This document shows, piece by piece, positions 41,797 through 51,469 of a stretch of 64,000 nt of DNA. Made by a program: the position numbers and the translations under genes. A model generated the notes under the pieces. The model worked only from the letters and a program-made list of their open reading frames with translations, did not search any database and was not told the origin of the DNA. The stretch comes from Ferruginibacter albus (GTDB lineage: Bacteria; Bacteroidota; Bacteroidia; Chitinophagales; Chitinophagaceae). The stretch is from positions 434,001 to 498,000 of the forward strand of contig NZ_CP083388.1 of the NCBI RefSeq assembly GCF_020042285.1. The letters run 5' to 3'. Numbering within the stretch: position 1 is the stretch's first letter; each line of letters starts with the position of its first letter.

Positions 41797-43635
41797 ATGA
41801 AACTATTATTAAAATATTTAAAGCCATACAAATGGCTGGTAGTGCTTACGCTTGTTTTAGCTGCTATTAATATTGGCTTCTCATTGGTTGATCCTATTGT
41901 ATTGGGTAAGTTGATCAACCTTGCCAGCACTCAGCAAAGTCCGGACGCACCTCATGTAAAATATGGTTGGCACGACTATATGTTTTTGAAATCGCATTTC
42001 ATCAATAAAAATAAGAAAGCAGATAGTTTGTATGGGGTAGTATGGTTGTTATTAGCTTCCATTACGGTTGCCATGATAAGTCGTATTGCAAAAAATTTCC
42101 AGGATTATTTTTTGAATGTTGTCACACAAAAATTTGGAGCCAAAGTATTTACAGATGGGTTGCAACATGCAATGAAATTGCCTTATGCTGATTTTGAAGA
42201 TCAACGCAGCGGAGAAACGCTTTCTATTCTCACTAAGGTAAGAACAGACGTTGAAAAATTCATGAACAACTTTATCAACATACTATTTGTTGTGCTTGTT
42301 GGGGTGGTGTTTGTTTTTATTTATGCAGCTCTTTTTATTCATTGGAGCGTACCTTTTGCCTACGTTTGTGGCATAGTAGTATTAACAGTTGTAACAAATC
42401 TTCTTAGCAAAAAAATAAAGGTCATTCAAAAAACAATTGTATCACAAACCAATGCATTAGCTGGTTCTACAACAGAATCCTTGCGCAATATTGAACTCGT
42501 GAAAAGTCTTGGACTTACAGAACAGGAAGTTGGGCGACTTAATAAAAACACGTATAAAATATTAGGGCTTGAATTAACAAAAGTAAAAAGGATACGCAGC
42601 ATTAGTTTTATACAGGGCACAATGGTGAATACATTGCGTCAAATAATCCTATTTGTTTTAATGTGGTTGATCTTTGGAAGAGAGATGGATGCCGGACAGT
42701 TAGTAACCATGCAGGTGTTCTCCTTTTTTATATTTGGTCCATTACAGGAAATTGGAAACATCCTTCTTTCTTATAGAGAAGCAGAAGCGTCTTTGAATAA
42801 TTTTCACGAATTAATGAGGAAGCCGCCGGAAAAAGAACCTGCAAGTCCAAAAACATTAGGCGATGTTAAAGAGCTTTCTTTTCAAAATGTTTCTTTTCAA
42901 CATAAATCTGCTACTCATAAAGCAATTAATAATATAAGCTTTGATGTTAAGAATGGTGAAACCATTGCATTTGTTGGACCAAGCGGCAGCGGTAAATCTA
43001 CCTTAATGAAATTGTTGGTAGGATTGTACAGACCTGAGGAAGGAGCCATTTATTATAATGGATTGGATGAAACTGCCATTCGTTTTGATGATCTGCGTAA
43101 ACAAATTGGTTTTGTTACGCAAGACACAAATTTATTTAGCGGAACTATTAAAGAGAACCTGATGTTTGTAAATCCAGCTGCAACAGAAGAAGATCTAAGA
43201 GAAGTTTTACAAAAAGCATCTTGTACCAATTTGTTAGCAAGGGCAGAAAAAGGCTTGGAAACAATGATCGGAGAAGGCGGTTTAAAATTATCCGGCGGCG
43301 AAAAGCAACGTTTGTCCATAGCCAGGGCTTTATTACGAAAACCGCATTTATTAATCTTTGATGAAGCTACTTCTGCATTAGATTCTTTAACAGAAGAAGA
43401 AATAACAGATACGATAAAAGACATATCTTCTCAGCAAAACAGGATAACGATCTTGATTGCACATCGCTTAAGCACTATCATGCACGCCGATAGGATTTAT
43501 GTTTTGGAAAAAGGCGATGTAGTGGAAACAGGTAATCATGATAGTTTATTAGTAGAAAAAGGATTATACTATGCCATGTGGCGCCAGCAGATCGGCGAAA
43601 GGAAAAAGATGCAGGCTCAACAAACCACCGCATAA
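41797..43635 (+). CDS. ABC exporter (fused membrane and ATPase domains)
   Basis: A 612-residue half-transporter, second in the window. The membrane domain occupies about 1-340. The ATPase domain has Walker A VGPSGSGKSTLMKLL, Q-loop VTQDTNLFSGTI, signature LSGGEKQRL, Walker B LLIFDEATSALD and H-loop LIAHRLSTI. An insertion after the first helix (STQQSPDAPHVKYG ... FINKNKKAD, about 45-75) is longer than in MsbA. Substrate unknown; multidrug or lipid export is typical of the group. The DUF983 gene starts 31 bp downstream and may share the transcript, though it has its own -7-like box. Confidence 0.92.
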   Translation: MKLLLKYLKPYKWLVVLTLVLAAINIGFSLVDPIVLGKLINLASTQQSPDAPHVKYGWHDYMFLKSHFINKNKKADSLYGVVWLLLASITVAMISRIAKNFQDYFLNVVTQKFGAKVFTDGLQHAMKLPYADFEDQRSGETLSILTKVRTDVEKFMNNFINILFVVLVGVVFVFIYAALFIHWSVPFAYVCGIVVLTVVTNLLSKKIKVIQKTIVSQTNALAGSTTESLRNIELVKSLGLTEQEVGRLNKNTYKILGLELTKVKRIRSISFIQGTMVNTLRQIILFVLMWLIFGREMDAGQLVTMQVFSFFIFGPLQEIGNILLSYREAEASLNNFHELMRKPPEKEPASPKTLGDVKELSFQNVSFQHKSATHKAINNISFDVKNGETIAFVGPSGSGKSTLMKLLVGLYRPEEGAIYYNGLDETAIRFDDLRKQIGFVTQDTNLFSGTIKENLMFVNPAATEEDLREVLQKASCTNLLARAEKGLETMIGEGGLKLSGGEKQRLSIARALLRKPHLLIFDEATSALDSLTEEEITDTIKDISSQQNRITILIAHRLSTIMHADRIYVLEKGDVVETGNHDSLLVEKGLYYAMWRQQIGERKKMQAQQTTA

Positions 43636-43651
43636 TTGCAGTTTGATTTAG

Positions 43652-43659
43652 TAACTTTG
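43652..43659 (+). promoter_or_regulatory. Putative -7 box (TAACTTTG)
   Basis: Fits TAnnTTTG 7 bp before the DUF983 ATG. Confidence 0.45.
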
Positions 43660-43666
43660 CAGTTCC

Positions 43667-44107
43667 ATGACTGAAATTGAAAAATCTAGACCAAATTACC
43701 TTTGGAGTATTCTCACCATGAAATGCCCACGATGCAGGCGTGGCAAGATGTTTAAAGATTCGAACGCGTATAAAAAAATCTCACTGAAACATATTTTTGA
43801 TATGCCGGAGAACTGCCCGGTTTGTCACCAAAAATATGAAATGGAAACAGGTTTTTGGTATGGAACAGGATATGTGAGTTATGCGTTGGCGGTAGCCGTA
43901 TCTGTGGCTACTTTTATTGCCTGGTATGTACTTATTGGTATTTCGGTAGATGATAACAGGATCTTTTATTGGTTAGGTTTTAACTGCTTCTTTCTAATAG
44001 CGATTCAACCTTGGCTAATGCGTTTAAGCCGCGTTATTTATTTATATTTTTTTGTGAGATATGAAGATGATTATGAAAGTACCAAGCCAAAAGAGTTTGA
44101 TGCGTAA
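43667..44107 (+). CDS. DUF983 membrane protein
   Basis: A 146-residue protein with the DUF983 zinc-ribbon start (MKCPRCRRGKMF ... CPVCHQKYEMETGFWYGTGY) followed by two hydrophobic segments (YALAVAVSVATFIAWYVLIG and FYWLGFNCFFLIAIQPW). The four Cys would hold a zinc ion on the cytosolic side. Function is not known. It lies 31 bp after the ABC exporter. The next gene (44173) is convergent. Confidence 0.85.
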   Translation: MTEIEKSRPNYLWSILTMKCPRCRRGKMFKDSNAYKKISLKHIFDMPENCPVCHQKYEMETGFWYGTGYVSYALAVAVSVATFIAWYVLIGISVDDNRIFYWLGFNCFFLIAIQPWLMRLSRVIYLYFFVRYEDDYESTKPKEFDA

Positions 44108-44172
44108 TTCAAATTTTGAAATTATAAGGCATAGACAATTGGCCAATCCCAATTAGTAATTCTAAAATGATC

Positions 44173-44616
44173 TTATTCATCTTCTCTTCTGAAAATATCT
44201 TTAAACAAATTAGATTCCGAAAGCTCCTCAATATCACTTAGCTCTAACTCCAGTGCCTTTGTACTTTTATTGATCTCGATTAAAGAAAGCAGCAATGAAG
44301 AGAATAAAGTTACAAGGCTAACCCCGAAAATATAATGCGCCCAATGCAGCCAACCTTTGTAAATAGCATAGATACAGAATATGCATAACAAAAAGCTGAT
44401 CACACTAAACATCTGCATATAACGTATCAGGTTAATACGGGAACGCAAATTTTTTATCTGCCCGATAATATGTTTTTCTTTTGCACCACCTAAATATTCA
44501 TCGTGTAAAGCTCTTATACGTGCAGAAAGTGCTAAAAATCGATTGGTATATGCCAGCATTATTAATGTAATAGCAGGGAAAAGTAATGCCGGTGTGTTAA
44601 TTGTGATCTCCATCAT
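44173..44616 (-). CDS. DUF2721 membrane protein
   Basis: A 147-residue protein with three predicted transmembrane helices (ALLFPAITLIMLAYTNRFLAL, MFSVISFLLCIFCIYAI, YIFGVSLVTLFSSLLLSLI) and a conserved RIRALHDEY segment. This matches DUF2721, for which no function is known. It lies 12 bp after the stop codon of the TonB receptor gene on the same strand, so it is likely read from the same transcript. Its acidic tail (LFKDIFRREDE) is typical. Confidence 0.82.
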   Translation of the reverse strand: MMEITINTPALLFPAITLIMLAYTNRFLALSARIRALHDEYLGGAKEKHIIGQIKNLRSRINLIRYMQMFSVISFLLCIFCIYAIYKGWLHWAHYIFGVSLVTLFSSLLLSLIEINKSTKALELELSDIEELSESNLFKDIFRREDE

Positions 44617-44628
44617 ACTGCCAAAATA

Positions 44629-47064
44629 CTAATTTTTAAAACTTAACGGAAAATTCAGTTTAATACCAATGTTTCGCCCCATGTTATAAATGCCCATGTA
44701 TTTTAAGCGGCTTAAATGATCCTGGTATACAACATCAAAAATATTATTGGCAAAAATGGAAAGATTAAAAATTGTTTTTCCTTGCTTATTGTTGAAGCCT
44801 GCACCAATGCCGGCATTTATCAAGGTATAGCCTGGGGTAGGTGTTTCTGTATTGTCAGTAAGGTACACCCGGTCTTGCGCAGCATACCAGGCCGCCTGCA
44901 CTTTTACAAAAGCATTTGTAATGTTTGATCGTTTGCATTCAAAATCATAACGTAGCTCCGATGTTCCATGTAAAGGAGGAATAAAGGGAAGATATTTATT
45001 GCTGTCTGACTGTAACCTCGGATCTATATCTTTTGTTAATCCGTATACAGCAGAAATGCTGTTCTCAAAATGTAATGACTTTAATGGATGTATATCAATG
45101 CTTAACTCTCCTCCATACAACTGCGCTTTTCCTTGTTGAAATTGATAGGTTTGATTGCCTGCAACTATAACAGAATCGTTACCCGTATAGCTTAATAAAC
45201 GTTGATTAAAAATATAATTAGATATAACGTTATTGAATACACTAAAATTGATGACCAACTTTTGAGAACTATAAGTCAGCCCTATATCCTCCTGCAAACT
45301 AAACTCAGGTTTAAAATCAGCATTACCTATTTGATAAATATTGGTTCCCGGGTGAACACCATTGGAAGATATCTCCGAAATGTTGGGCGCCCGGTAGCCT
45401 CGGGAAATATTTGCTTTAACAGCAAATTGGTCGGAGAAATTATAGGTTGCGCCAATGCTTCCTGAAAAACCTGAAAATGTATGATGGTATTTATAAAAAG
45501 GATTAGATGCTCCCACTGTATCTATGCCATATACGGGTTTATCAAAGCTACTAATGGCATCGGGTTTTGTGTACAGGGCATCATTATTAAAAGTACGAAC
45601 ATCATAGCGAATGCCACCTGCAATATCCAATTTGTCAAATGTTTTCTTCAGCATGGCAAAAGGCCCGATATCAAATTGATTGTAGGAGGGGATGATGAAC
45701 TCTGTTCCATTAGTAACGATATTGTCCTGGTACATTCCATTAGCCCCTACCGTTAGGTTCCATCCGTTGAATTCAGGAGCAAAGTATTTTACATCGTAAG
45801 AGTAAGTATTTAATTGTAAAAATAACCCGGGTACGGTTTGATAGGGAACTTCGGGATGACTATATTCTCTGCGAATACTTCTTTGAAAGCCTCCGTTTAT
45901 GGTAAGCTTTCCCTTACCCAATGAAAAGCGGTTAGTTGAATAGATTCGGTAATGTTGTACGTGCTGATGCAAAGGTGTTATTGTATAGGAACTTAATTCA
46001 TCATCCGGAACTATTCTTCGCACTGCGTCATCTTCTGTAATTTGTTGAGTAAACTTTCCGGTAGCTGAATCCCTGCTGCCATCGGGAATTTCCTGCAGAT
46101 CATCATACAGCGAAAGGCTTAAATGCGAATAACCCCAACTGCCATGCAATCCTAAATATAAATTGGCATCGGTTTCGTTAAACGCTGTATTGTAAACTCT
46201 GCCATCCATTTTGTTTTGATAATTTGTTGCCTGCTTATGTGATGCACGAGCGATCCACTCAAATCCATTTATACCTGTAGCACCTAACATAGCAGAACCA
46301 CCAAACATTCCGTTATTCGTTTGATATTGAGCGCTAATATTTCCCATCATTTTTCCTGCAGGAGCAGGTTGCGTGGGAATTAAATTAACCACGCCTGCTA
46401 ATGCATCTGAACCATAGGTTAAGCTTGCCGGACCTTTAATTACTTCAATTCTCTCAATAGCATCATCATCTACCTCAATGCCATGTTCATCCCCCCATTG
46501 CTGTCCTTCCTGCCGAACACCATCAAACAAGGTTAGTATGCGGTTATAGCCCAGCCCGCGAATAAAGGGTTTAGAAACATTTGGACCCGTAGTCAATGCG
46601 TTTACTCCCGGTACTTTTGCAATTGCATCAATTATATTGGTGCTCAAATTTTGTTGCAGGTATTGTTTATTTACCGTTATTATCGGCACCGGGCTTCGCA
46701 GTACTGACGTGGCTTTTGATGTACCAGTAACCACCACTTCACTTTCTTCCACAATAGATGTATGCATTTCAATATCAATTATCGTATTCCCATTGACAGT
46801 TATTGATCTCAATTGCCTTTTGTAACTAATGCTTTCAATAACTAATAAGTAATTTCCCTGGGGCAGGTTATTAAACCGGTAATGCCCACCGGTATCTGTG
46901 ATAGCAATAACTTTTAGATCGGGTATACTGACTGTGGCGCCTGCAATTGGTAAATGCGTGCTGCTGTCGCTAACGGTGCCGGTTAGGGTATCTTTCACCG
47001 CAGCGAAAGAAGTTTGCAAATAAAGTAAGCCAACAAATAACAACAGTAGTTTTAAAATTCTCAT
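44629..47064 (-). CDS. TonB-dependent outer-membrane receptor
   Basis: An 811-residue receptor. I place the start at 47064 (MRILKLLLLFVGLLYLQTSFA), which gives a signal peptide; an upstream start adds 19 unlikely residues. A CarboxypepD_reg-like domain (TLTGTVSDSSTHLPIAGATVSIPD) is followed by the plug (VVVTGTSKATSVLRSPVPI ... PFIRGLGYNRILTLFDGVRQ ... IEVIKGPASLTYGSDALAGVV) and a 22-strand-like barrel. The plug sequence with WGDEHGIEVDDDAIERIE resembles receptors for metal complexes such as zinc or haem, but substrate is uncertain. It has no SusD partner, so it is not a glycan SusC. The DUF2721 gene follows in the same direction. Confidence 0.9.
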   Translation of the reverse strand: MRILKLLLLFVGLLYLQTSFAAVKDTLTGTVSDSSTHLPIAGATVSIPDLKVIAITDTGGHYRFNNLPQGNYLLVIESISYKRQLRSITVNGNTIIDIEMHTSIVEESEVVVTGTSKATSVLRSPVPIITVNKQYLQQNLSTNIIDAIAKVPGVNALTTGPNVSKPFIRGLGYNRILTLFDGVRQEGQQWGDEHGIEVDDDAIERIEVIKGPASLTYGSDALAGVVNLIPTQPAPAGKMMGNISAQYQTNNGMFGGSAMLGATGINGFEWIARASHKQATNYQNKMDGRVYNTAFNETDANLYLGLHGSWGYSHLSLSLYDDLQEIPDGSRDSATGKFTQQITEDDAVRRIVPDDELSSYTITPLHQHVQHYRIYSTNRFSLGKGKLTINGGFQRSIRREYSHPEVPYQTVPGLFLQLNTYSYDVKYFAPEFNGWNLTVGANGMYQDNIVTNGTEFIIPSYNQFDIGPFAMLKKTFDKLDIAGGIRYDVRTFNNDALYTKPDAISSFDKPVYGIDTVGASNPFYKYHHTFSGFSGSIGATYNFSDQFAVKANISRGYRAPNISEISSNGVHPGTNIYQIGNADFKPEFSLQEDIGLTYSSQKLVINFSVFNNVISNYIFNQRLLSYTGNDSVIVAGNQTYQFQQGKAQLYGGELSIDIHPLKSLHFENSISAVYGLTKDIDPRLQSDSNKYLPFIPPLHGTSELRYDFECKRSNITNAFVKVQAAWYAAQDRVYLTDNTETPTPGYTLINAGIGAGFNNKQGKTIFNLSIFANNIFDVVYQDHLSRLKYMGIYNMGRNIGIKLNFPLSFKN

Positions 47065-47271
47065 GACGTAGTTTAAAAAAATGCAACAATATTGCAAATA
47101 TATAAATAAAAAATGCAACAATGTTTAAATTTTGTTAAGCCAAGGTTATTCTAACGGTATATTATATGCTATATACTATCGGCATAATTAATTAGCTTTA
47201 ACAAAAAATTACACGCTTCATTTTTATTTACTATAAATGAATTGGCGTTATTTGGTAATAAACTTTTAAAT

Positions 47272-47967
47272 ATGGAAACCGCAAAACCCAGAGTATTATT
47301 ATGCGAAGATGACACAAACCTTGGCATGGTATTAAAAAACTATCTTGAATTAAACGATTATGATGTAACGTTAGAAAGAGACGGAAGGCTGGGCCTTGCT
47401 GCATTTCAACGTGAAAAATTTGATATATGCCTGCTGGATGTAATGATGCCGAATGTGGATGGATTTACATTGGCAGAAGAGATAAGAGATATTAATCCCG
47501 ATGTGCCGCTTTTCTTTTTAAGCGCTAAAACAATGAAGGATGATATTATCCAGGGCTATAAACTGGGTGCAGATGATTACATCACTAAACCTTTTGACAG
47601 TGAGGTTTTATTATTGAAAATAAAAGCTATTCTGAAACGTAACGAAGAGTTACATAAGGAAGAAGTAAATGCAGAATATGATCTCGGAAAATATCATTTC
47701 AATCCACGTTTGCGTGAATTGATTTTTGAAGGAAAGGTGCAAACGCTTTCTCCAAAAGAAAACGAATTATTGAAGATGTTGAGTGAATATAAAAATGATC
47801 TGTTACCAAGAGAAACAGCATTGAAAAAGATCTGGGGAAGCGATACTTACTTTAATGGACGTAGCATGGATGTGTACATTGCCAAGCTGCGTAAATATTT
47901 AAAAGAAGATACTTCTATTGAGATTGTGAATATTCATGGCAACGGTTTTAGATTGGTAGTATCATAA
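47272..47967 (+). CDS. OmpR/PhoB-type response regulator
   Basis: A 231-residue regulator: receiver domain (about 5-120) with phosphoacceptor Asp56 in LLDVMMPN, the acidic pair in LLCEDDTN and Lys in DDYITKPFDSEV; then a winged-helix DNA-binding domain (about 135-231, LSPKENELLKMLSEYKNDL ... GRSMDVYIAKLRKYLK). The start at 47272 (METAKPRVLL) is preferred to one 30 bp upstream. No histidine kinase gene adjoins it, so the partner kinase is elsewhere. It is divergent from the TonB receptor (207 bp gap), which it might control. A bidirectional terminator separates it from ruvB. Confidence 0.93.
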   Translation: METAKPRVLLCEDDTNLGMVLKNYLELNDYDVTLERDGRLGLAAFQREKFDICLLDVMMPNVDGFTLAEEIRDINPDVPLFFLSAKTMKDDIIQGYKLGADDYITKPFDSEVLLLKIKAILKRNEELHKEEVNAEYDLGKYHFNPRLRELIFEGKVQTLSPKENELLKMLSEYKNDLLPRETALKKIWGSDTYFNGRSMDVYIAKLRKYLKEDTSIEIVNIHGNGFRLVVS

Positions 47968-47990
47968 GAGAATATCAAACATTTAGTATA

Positions 47991-48022
47991 AAAAAACTGC
48001 GACAGAAATGTCGCAGTTTTTT
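47991..48022. terminator. Bidirectional terminator between the response regulator and ruvB
   Basis: AAAAAACTGCGAC and GTCGCAGTTTTTT around AGAAAT; A- and T-runs on both sides allow use in both directions. Confidence 0.88.
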
Positions 48023-48072
48023 ATTGATCTTACATTAAGCTTTTTTGCATCTCTTCTTGCTATCAAAAAATA

Positions 48073-49107
48073 TTATTTAAACAATGTATTTGCATTACCA
48101 CCTCTGTGCGGCATTTTTCCTAAATGCTTATATGCTTTTTCAGTAGCTTCTCTGCCTCTTGGTGTGCGCATAATAAAACCTTCTTGTATAAGAAAGGGTT
48201 CATACACTTCTTCCAGTGTGCCTGTTTCTTCACCAACAGCAGTAGCAATAGTAGTTATACCAACAGGACCACCTTTGAATTTTTCTATTATGGTGCTAAG
48301 AATGCGGTTATCCATTTCATCCAGTCCATGCTCGTCCACATTCAATGCTTTTAAAGCATGTTGCGTAATTCCTAGATCAATGTTGCCGTCATTCAGTACT
48401 TGTGCAAAATCTCTTACACGACGCAAGAGCCCGTTGGCGATTCTCGGTGTTCCCCTGCTTCTTCCTGCAATTTCTGCAGCAGCATTTTCTTTTATAGAGG
48501 TATTTAAAATTTTTGCAGAGCGCAGAATTATTTTCTGTAAGGTTTCTGCATTATAATATTCTAATCTTGATTTAATACCAAATCTTGAGAGTAAAGGAGC
48601 CGTTAATAAACCACTTCTTGTTGTTGCTCCTATTAAAGTAAAAGGATTAAGGTTTATCTGTACGCTTCTGGCGTTAGGGCCGCTGTCTATCATTATATCG
48701 ATCCTGAAATCTTCCATGGCGGCATATAAATATTCTTCCACTACAGTACTTAAACGATGTATTTCATCAATGAACAATACATCATTGGCTTCGAGATTCG
48801 TGAGTAATCCTGCCAGGTCTCCTGGTTTTTCAATAACAGGTCCGCTTGTTTCTTTAATATTTACACCCAATTCATTGGCAACAATTCTGCTTAATGTTGT
48901 TTTTCCCAAGCCGGGAGGGCCGTGAAATAACACATGATCCAATGCCTCACCTCTTATTTTAGCTGCCTTTATAAATACACGAAGGTTTTCTATAGTTTGC
49001 GGTTGCCCGGAAAACTCTGCAATATCTTTCGGACGAATATTGTTTTCAAACTCCTTATCGGCAGCAGTTAAGTATTCTTTATCTGTATTCAAATTAGGAT
49101 TTGCCAT
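48073..49107 (-). CDS. ruvB: Holliday junction helicase subunit RuvB
   Basis: A 344-residue AAA+ motor that drives branch migration with RuvA. The start [21 protein letters not shown] at 49107 is chosen over one 21 bp upstream. Key motifs: Walker [11 protein letters not shown], Walker B DEIHRLS, sensor GATTRSGLL and the C-terminal winged helix ([19 protein letters not shown]). Length is standard. ruvA and ruvC are not in the window. It is divergent from the LytS gene (145 bp gap) and convergent with the OmpR-type regulator. Confidence 0.96.
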   Translation of the reverse strand: MANPNLNTDKEYLTAADKEFENNIRPKDIAEFSGQPQTIENLRVFIKAAKIRGEALDHVLFHGPPGLGKTTLSRIVANELGVNIKETSGPVIEKPGDLAGLLTNLEANDVLFIDEIHRLSTVVEEYLYAAMEDFRIDIMIDSGPNARSVQINLNPFTLIGATTRSGLLTAPLLSRFGIKSRLEYYNAETLQKIILRSAKILNTSIKENAAAEIAGRSRGTPRIANGLLRRVRDFAQVLNDGNIDLGITQHALKALNVDEHGLDEMDNRILSTIIEKFKGGPVGITTIATAVGEETGTLEEVYEPFLIQEGFIMRTPRGREATEKAYKHLGKMPHRGGNANTLFK

Positions 49108-49236
49108 TGGTATTGTAAAACTAATCAAATTGTATGAACAACGATTTCAAATCATAGCTCGTCATTGGTAAATCGTGGTTTAAACTTTCATTTAACCATT
49201 AATCAAAACAAACCGTAAATTAGTAAGGCTTATTAA

Positions 49237-49244
49237 TAGCTTTG
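49237..49244 (+). promoter_or_regulatory. Putative lytS -7 box (TAGCTTTG)
   Basis: Fits TAnnTTTG 8 bp before the preferred ATG at 49253. It overlaps the alternative GTG start at 49244, which argues for the later start. Confidence 0.5.
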
Positions 49245-49252
49245 TGAACTAT

Positions 49253-50293
49253 ATGTCGCGGGAAAATTTTAAATATTGGATTTGTCAAATTGTTGGGTGG
49301 GGTGCTTATGCTGGTATCTCCATATTTTTTTATCTCACCTTATCTACCCGTAAAATTGATAATTTCTTTTTGCTGGTGGCAATAGATATTTTGATCGGCT
49401 TGGGAGTTTCGCATTTAATGCGAATGGTTATCAAAGAATATAAGTTTCTACAAAATTATATACAAAAGCAGATCGTTTTATTCGGAATCACCATCATTGT
49501 TTTTTCAGTGGTATATGCGTGTGCTGACGTGGGTATAGAAAAACTCTTAGGGGTAAAAGATACAATGGGAGAAAATATTTCGGTATGGAATGAAATAGCC
49601 CGCAACAGTATCAATAACTTTTTTATTCTTTTTATCTGGAACCTTATTTACTACACTTATCATTATATTGAATTTAACCGTTTACAGGAGTTAAATACCT
49701 TAAAGTTGAAAGCATCTGTAAAAGAGCTTGAATTAAAAACGATCAAATCACACATCAATCCTCATTTTATATTTAATGCGCTGAATAGCATAAGAGCTTT
49801 GGTAGATGAGAATCCGGTGCGGGCAAGAACTGCTATTACCGAACTAAGTAATATCCTGCGCAGCAGCATGCAAACAGAAAAACTGGAAACGGTTCCTTTA
49901 GAGAGAGAGCTTAATATCGTAAAGGATTACCTGGCATTGGAACAAATGCGTTTTGAAGAAAGACTGAAAGTGGAATTAAAGATCGATGAAGACACATTGG
50001 AACAACCTGTGCCGCCAATGATGTTGCAAACACTTGTTGAAAATGCTATTAAGCATGGCATCAGTAAAAAAATGAATGGAGGTGTCATTCGTATCATATC
50101 CAGTTTTAAAAACGATCATCACGAATTGATCGTGCAAAATACGGGACAACTAAGCGGGCATTTTAACGAAGATGGATTTGGTATTCGCAGTACACAAGAC
50201 AGGTTGAATCTTTTATATCACGGTAATGCTGTTTTTTCATTGACTAATTTAAATGATGAAATGGTGCAAACGAAAATTGTAATTCCTGTTTAA
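49253..50293 (+). CDS. LytS-type sensor histidine kinase
   Basis: A 346-residue membrane kinase. Four hydrophobic segments in the first ~135 residues form a sensor unit without a large outside domain. A short coiled linker (LQELNTLKLKASVKELELK) leads to the His-kinase domain: H-box SHINPHFIFNALNSI with the probable phosphorylated His171, then the N-box LVENAIKHG and a glycine motif (FGIRSTQDRL). The start at 49253 is preferred to a GTG 9 bp upstream. The LytR regulator starts 18 bp after the stop, giving a complete two-component pair. The signal sensed is unknown. Confidence 0.92.
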   Translation: MSRENFKYWICQIVGWGAYAGISIFFYLTLSTRKIDNFFLLVAIDILIGLGVSHLMRMVIKEYKFLQNYIQKQIVLFGITIIVFSVVYACADVGIEKLLGVKDTMGENISVWNEIARNSINNFFILFIWNLIYYTYHYIEFNRLQELNTLKLKASVKELELKTIKSHINPHFIFNALNSIRALVDENPVRARTAITELSNILRSSMQTEKLETVPLERELNIVKDYLALEQMRFEERLKVELKIDEDTLEQPVPPMMLQTLVENAIKHGISKKMNGGVIRIISSFKNDHHELIVQNTGQLSGHFNEDGFGIRSTQDRLNLLYHGNAVFSLTNLNDEMVQTKIVIPV

Positions 50294-50311
50294 TAATTAA
50301 AAATCAATTAT

Positions 50312-51031
50312 ATGCATAAAGCGATTATTATAGATGATGAACGGCTTGCAAGAAATGAATTGAAGAAATTATTATTGGATTTTCCGGAGGTGGAAGTGAT
50401 TGACGAGGCTACCAATGCAACAGAAGGGTTTGAAAAAATAGAAAAGCATAATCCCAATTTGATTTTTTTGGATATACAAATGCCCGGCAAAACAGGTTTT
50501 GATATGTTGATGGAATTAGAAAGAGCTCCACACGTAATTTTTACTACTGCTTATGATGAATATGCATTAAAGGCGTTTGAGGTGAATGCATTGGATTATT
50601 TAATGAAGCCAATTGAGCCCCGTCGCCTAGCGGATGCGTTACAAAAACTGCAACAGGTAGAAGAAAAAGAGAACGGTGTTTTCAATAGAGGGATTTTAAA
50701 TGAAAATGACCAGGTGTTTGTTAAGGATGGAGAACGTTGCTGGTTTGTAAAACTGGCAGAAGTGCGTATGTTTGAAAGTGTAGGTAATTATGCAAAAGTT
50801 TTTTTTGCAGGGAATAAGCCTTTGATTTTAAAATCGTTGAATGCGCTGGAAGAAAGATTGGATGAAAAAATATTTTTCCGTGCTAATAGAAAGCATATTG
50901 TAAACCTGCGTATGATTGAAAAGATAGAGCCTTATTTTAACGGTGGGCTGCTCCTGGATCTGCAGGGTGGTGAAAAAGTAGAGGTGAGCAGAAGGCAGGC
51001 AGTTAAATTTAAAGAGATGATGAGTCTTTGA
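50312..51031 (+). CDS. LytTR-type response regulator
   Basis: A 239-residue regulator. The receiver has the acidic pair IIDDERLAR, phosphoacceptor Asp54 in FLDIQMPGK and Lys in DYLMKPIEPR. The C-terminal LytTR DNA-binding domain (about 140-239) is marked by FESVGNYAKVFF, FFRANRKHIVNLRMIEKIEPYFNGG and EVSRRQAVKFKEMM. It is encoded 18 bp after its kinase. Such pairs control cell envelope or surface genes; the targets cannot be read here. The gene ends shortly before the dnaB upstream region. Confidence 0.94.
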   Translation: MHKAIIIDDERLARNELKKLLLDFPEVEVIDEATNATEGFEKIEKHNPNLIFLDIQMPGKTGFDMLMELERAPHVIFTTAYDEYALKAFEVNALDYLMKPIEPRRLADALQKLQQVEEKENGVFNRGILNENDQVFVKDGERCWFVKLAEVRMFESVGNYAKVFFAGNKPLILKSLNALEERLDEKIFFRANRKHIVNLRMIEKIEPYFNGGLLLDLQGGEKVEVSRRQAVKFKEMMSL

Positions 51032-51469
51032 TCATTTTCTATGAGATGTAATAATACTAATTGCCATAGAACAAATACGTATATAGGTTTGCTCTTCCTT
51101 TATTTTACTGCATCTATTTAATTATTTCTGCCAAAGCACAACTTTCATAATAAAAAATCTCAAAATTTTCTGCATTATTTTTCCATTAATAAATTGTTCA
51201 CAGTGCAGAAAAAAAATCGGAGCAAAAAAAATCTGTTGAAAAAAAATCACAATAGCAGGCTTGATGAGATTTTTACTTGTGCACAATCCTGTTAATAAGC
51301 TGTGGATTAAGTAATTTTGGAGTAGAATATGTAGTGGATAACGATTGTAAAACGTTGATATGTACACGCATGTTGATAAATCTGGAGTTTTTGATTTTAT
51401 CTTAGTCGCCCTGCTTAAAAAAAGCAGCAGCCCAAACGAGATTTACTAACAACATTAAATTGAGACTGA
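51032..51469. other. 438-bp gene-free region before dnaB
   Basis: An A/T-rich block (51121-51260, with several A6-A8 runs) is followed by a cluster of TGTGGATAA-like nonamers (51290-51379), then about 90 bp to the dnaB ATG. The minus-strand frame at 51122-51367 is judged a chance frame. No clear terminator for the lytR gene is visible at its left end. Confidence 0.7.
51290..51379 (-). promoter_or_regulatory. Cluster of DnaA-box-like nonamers upstream of dnaB
   Basis: Five same-direction matches to the reverse of TTATCCACA: TGTTAATAA (51290), TGTGGATTA (51301), AGTGGATAA (51333), CGTTGATAT (51353) and TGTTGATAA (51371). Three differ from TGTGGATAA at one base, one at two, one at three. Start spacings are 11, 32, 20 and 18 bp, close to whole helical turns for the first three. 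An AT-rich block adjoins. Confidence 0.4.

Noticed and set aside
48008-48556. 182-codon forward frame opposite ruvB
   Set aside because: Shadow of ruvB, whose motifs are complete.
51122-51367. 81-codon minus-strand frame upstream of dnaB
   Set aside because: Composition follows the AT-rich spacer; no family, no start signal.
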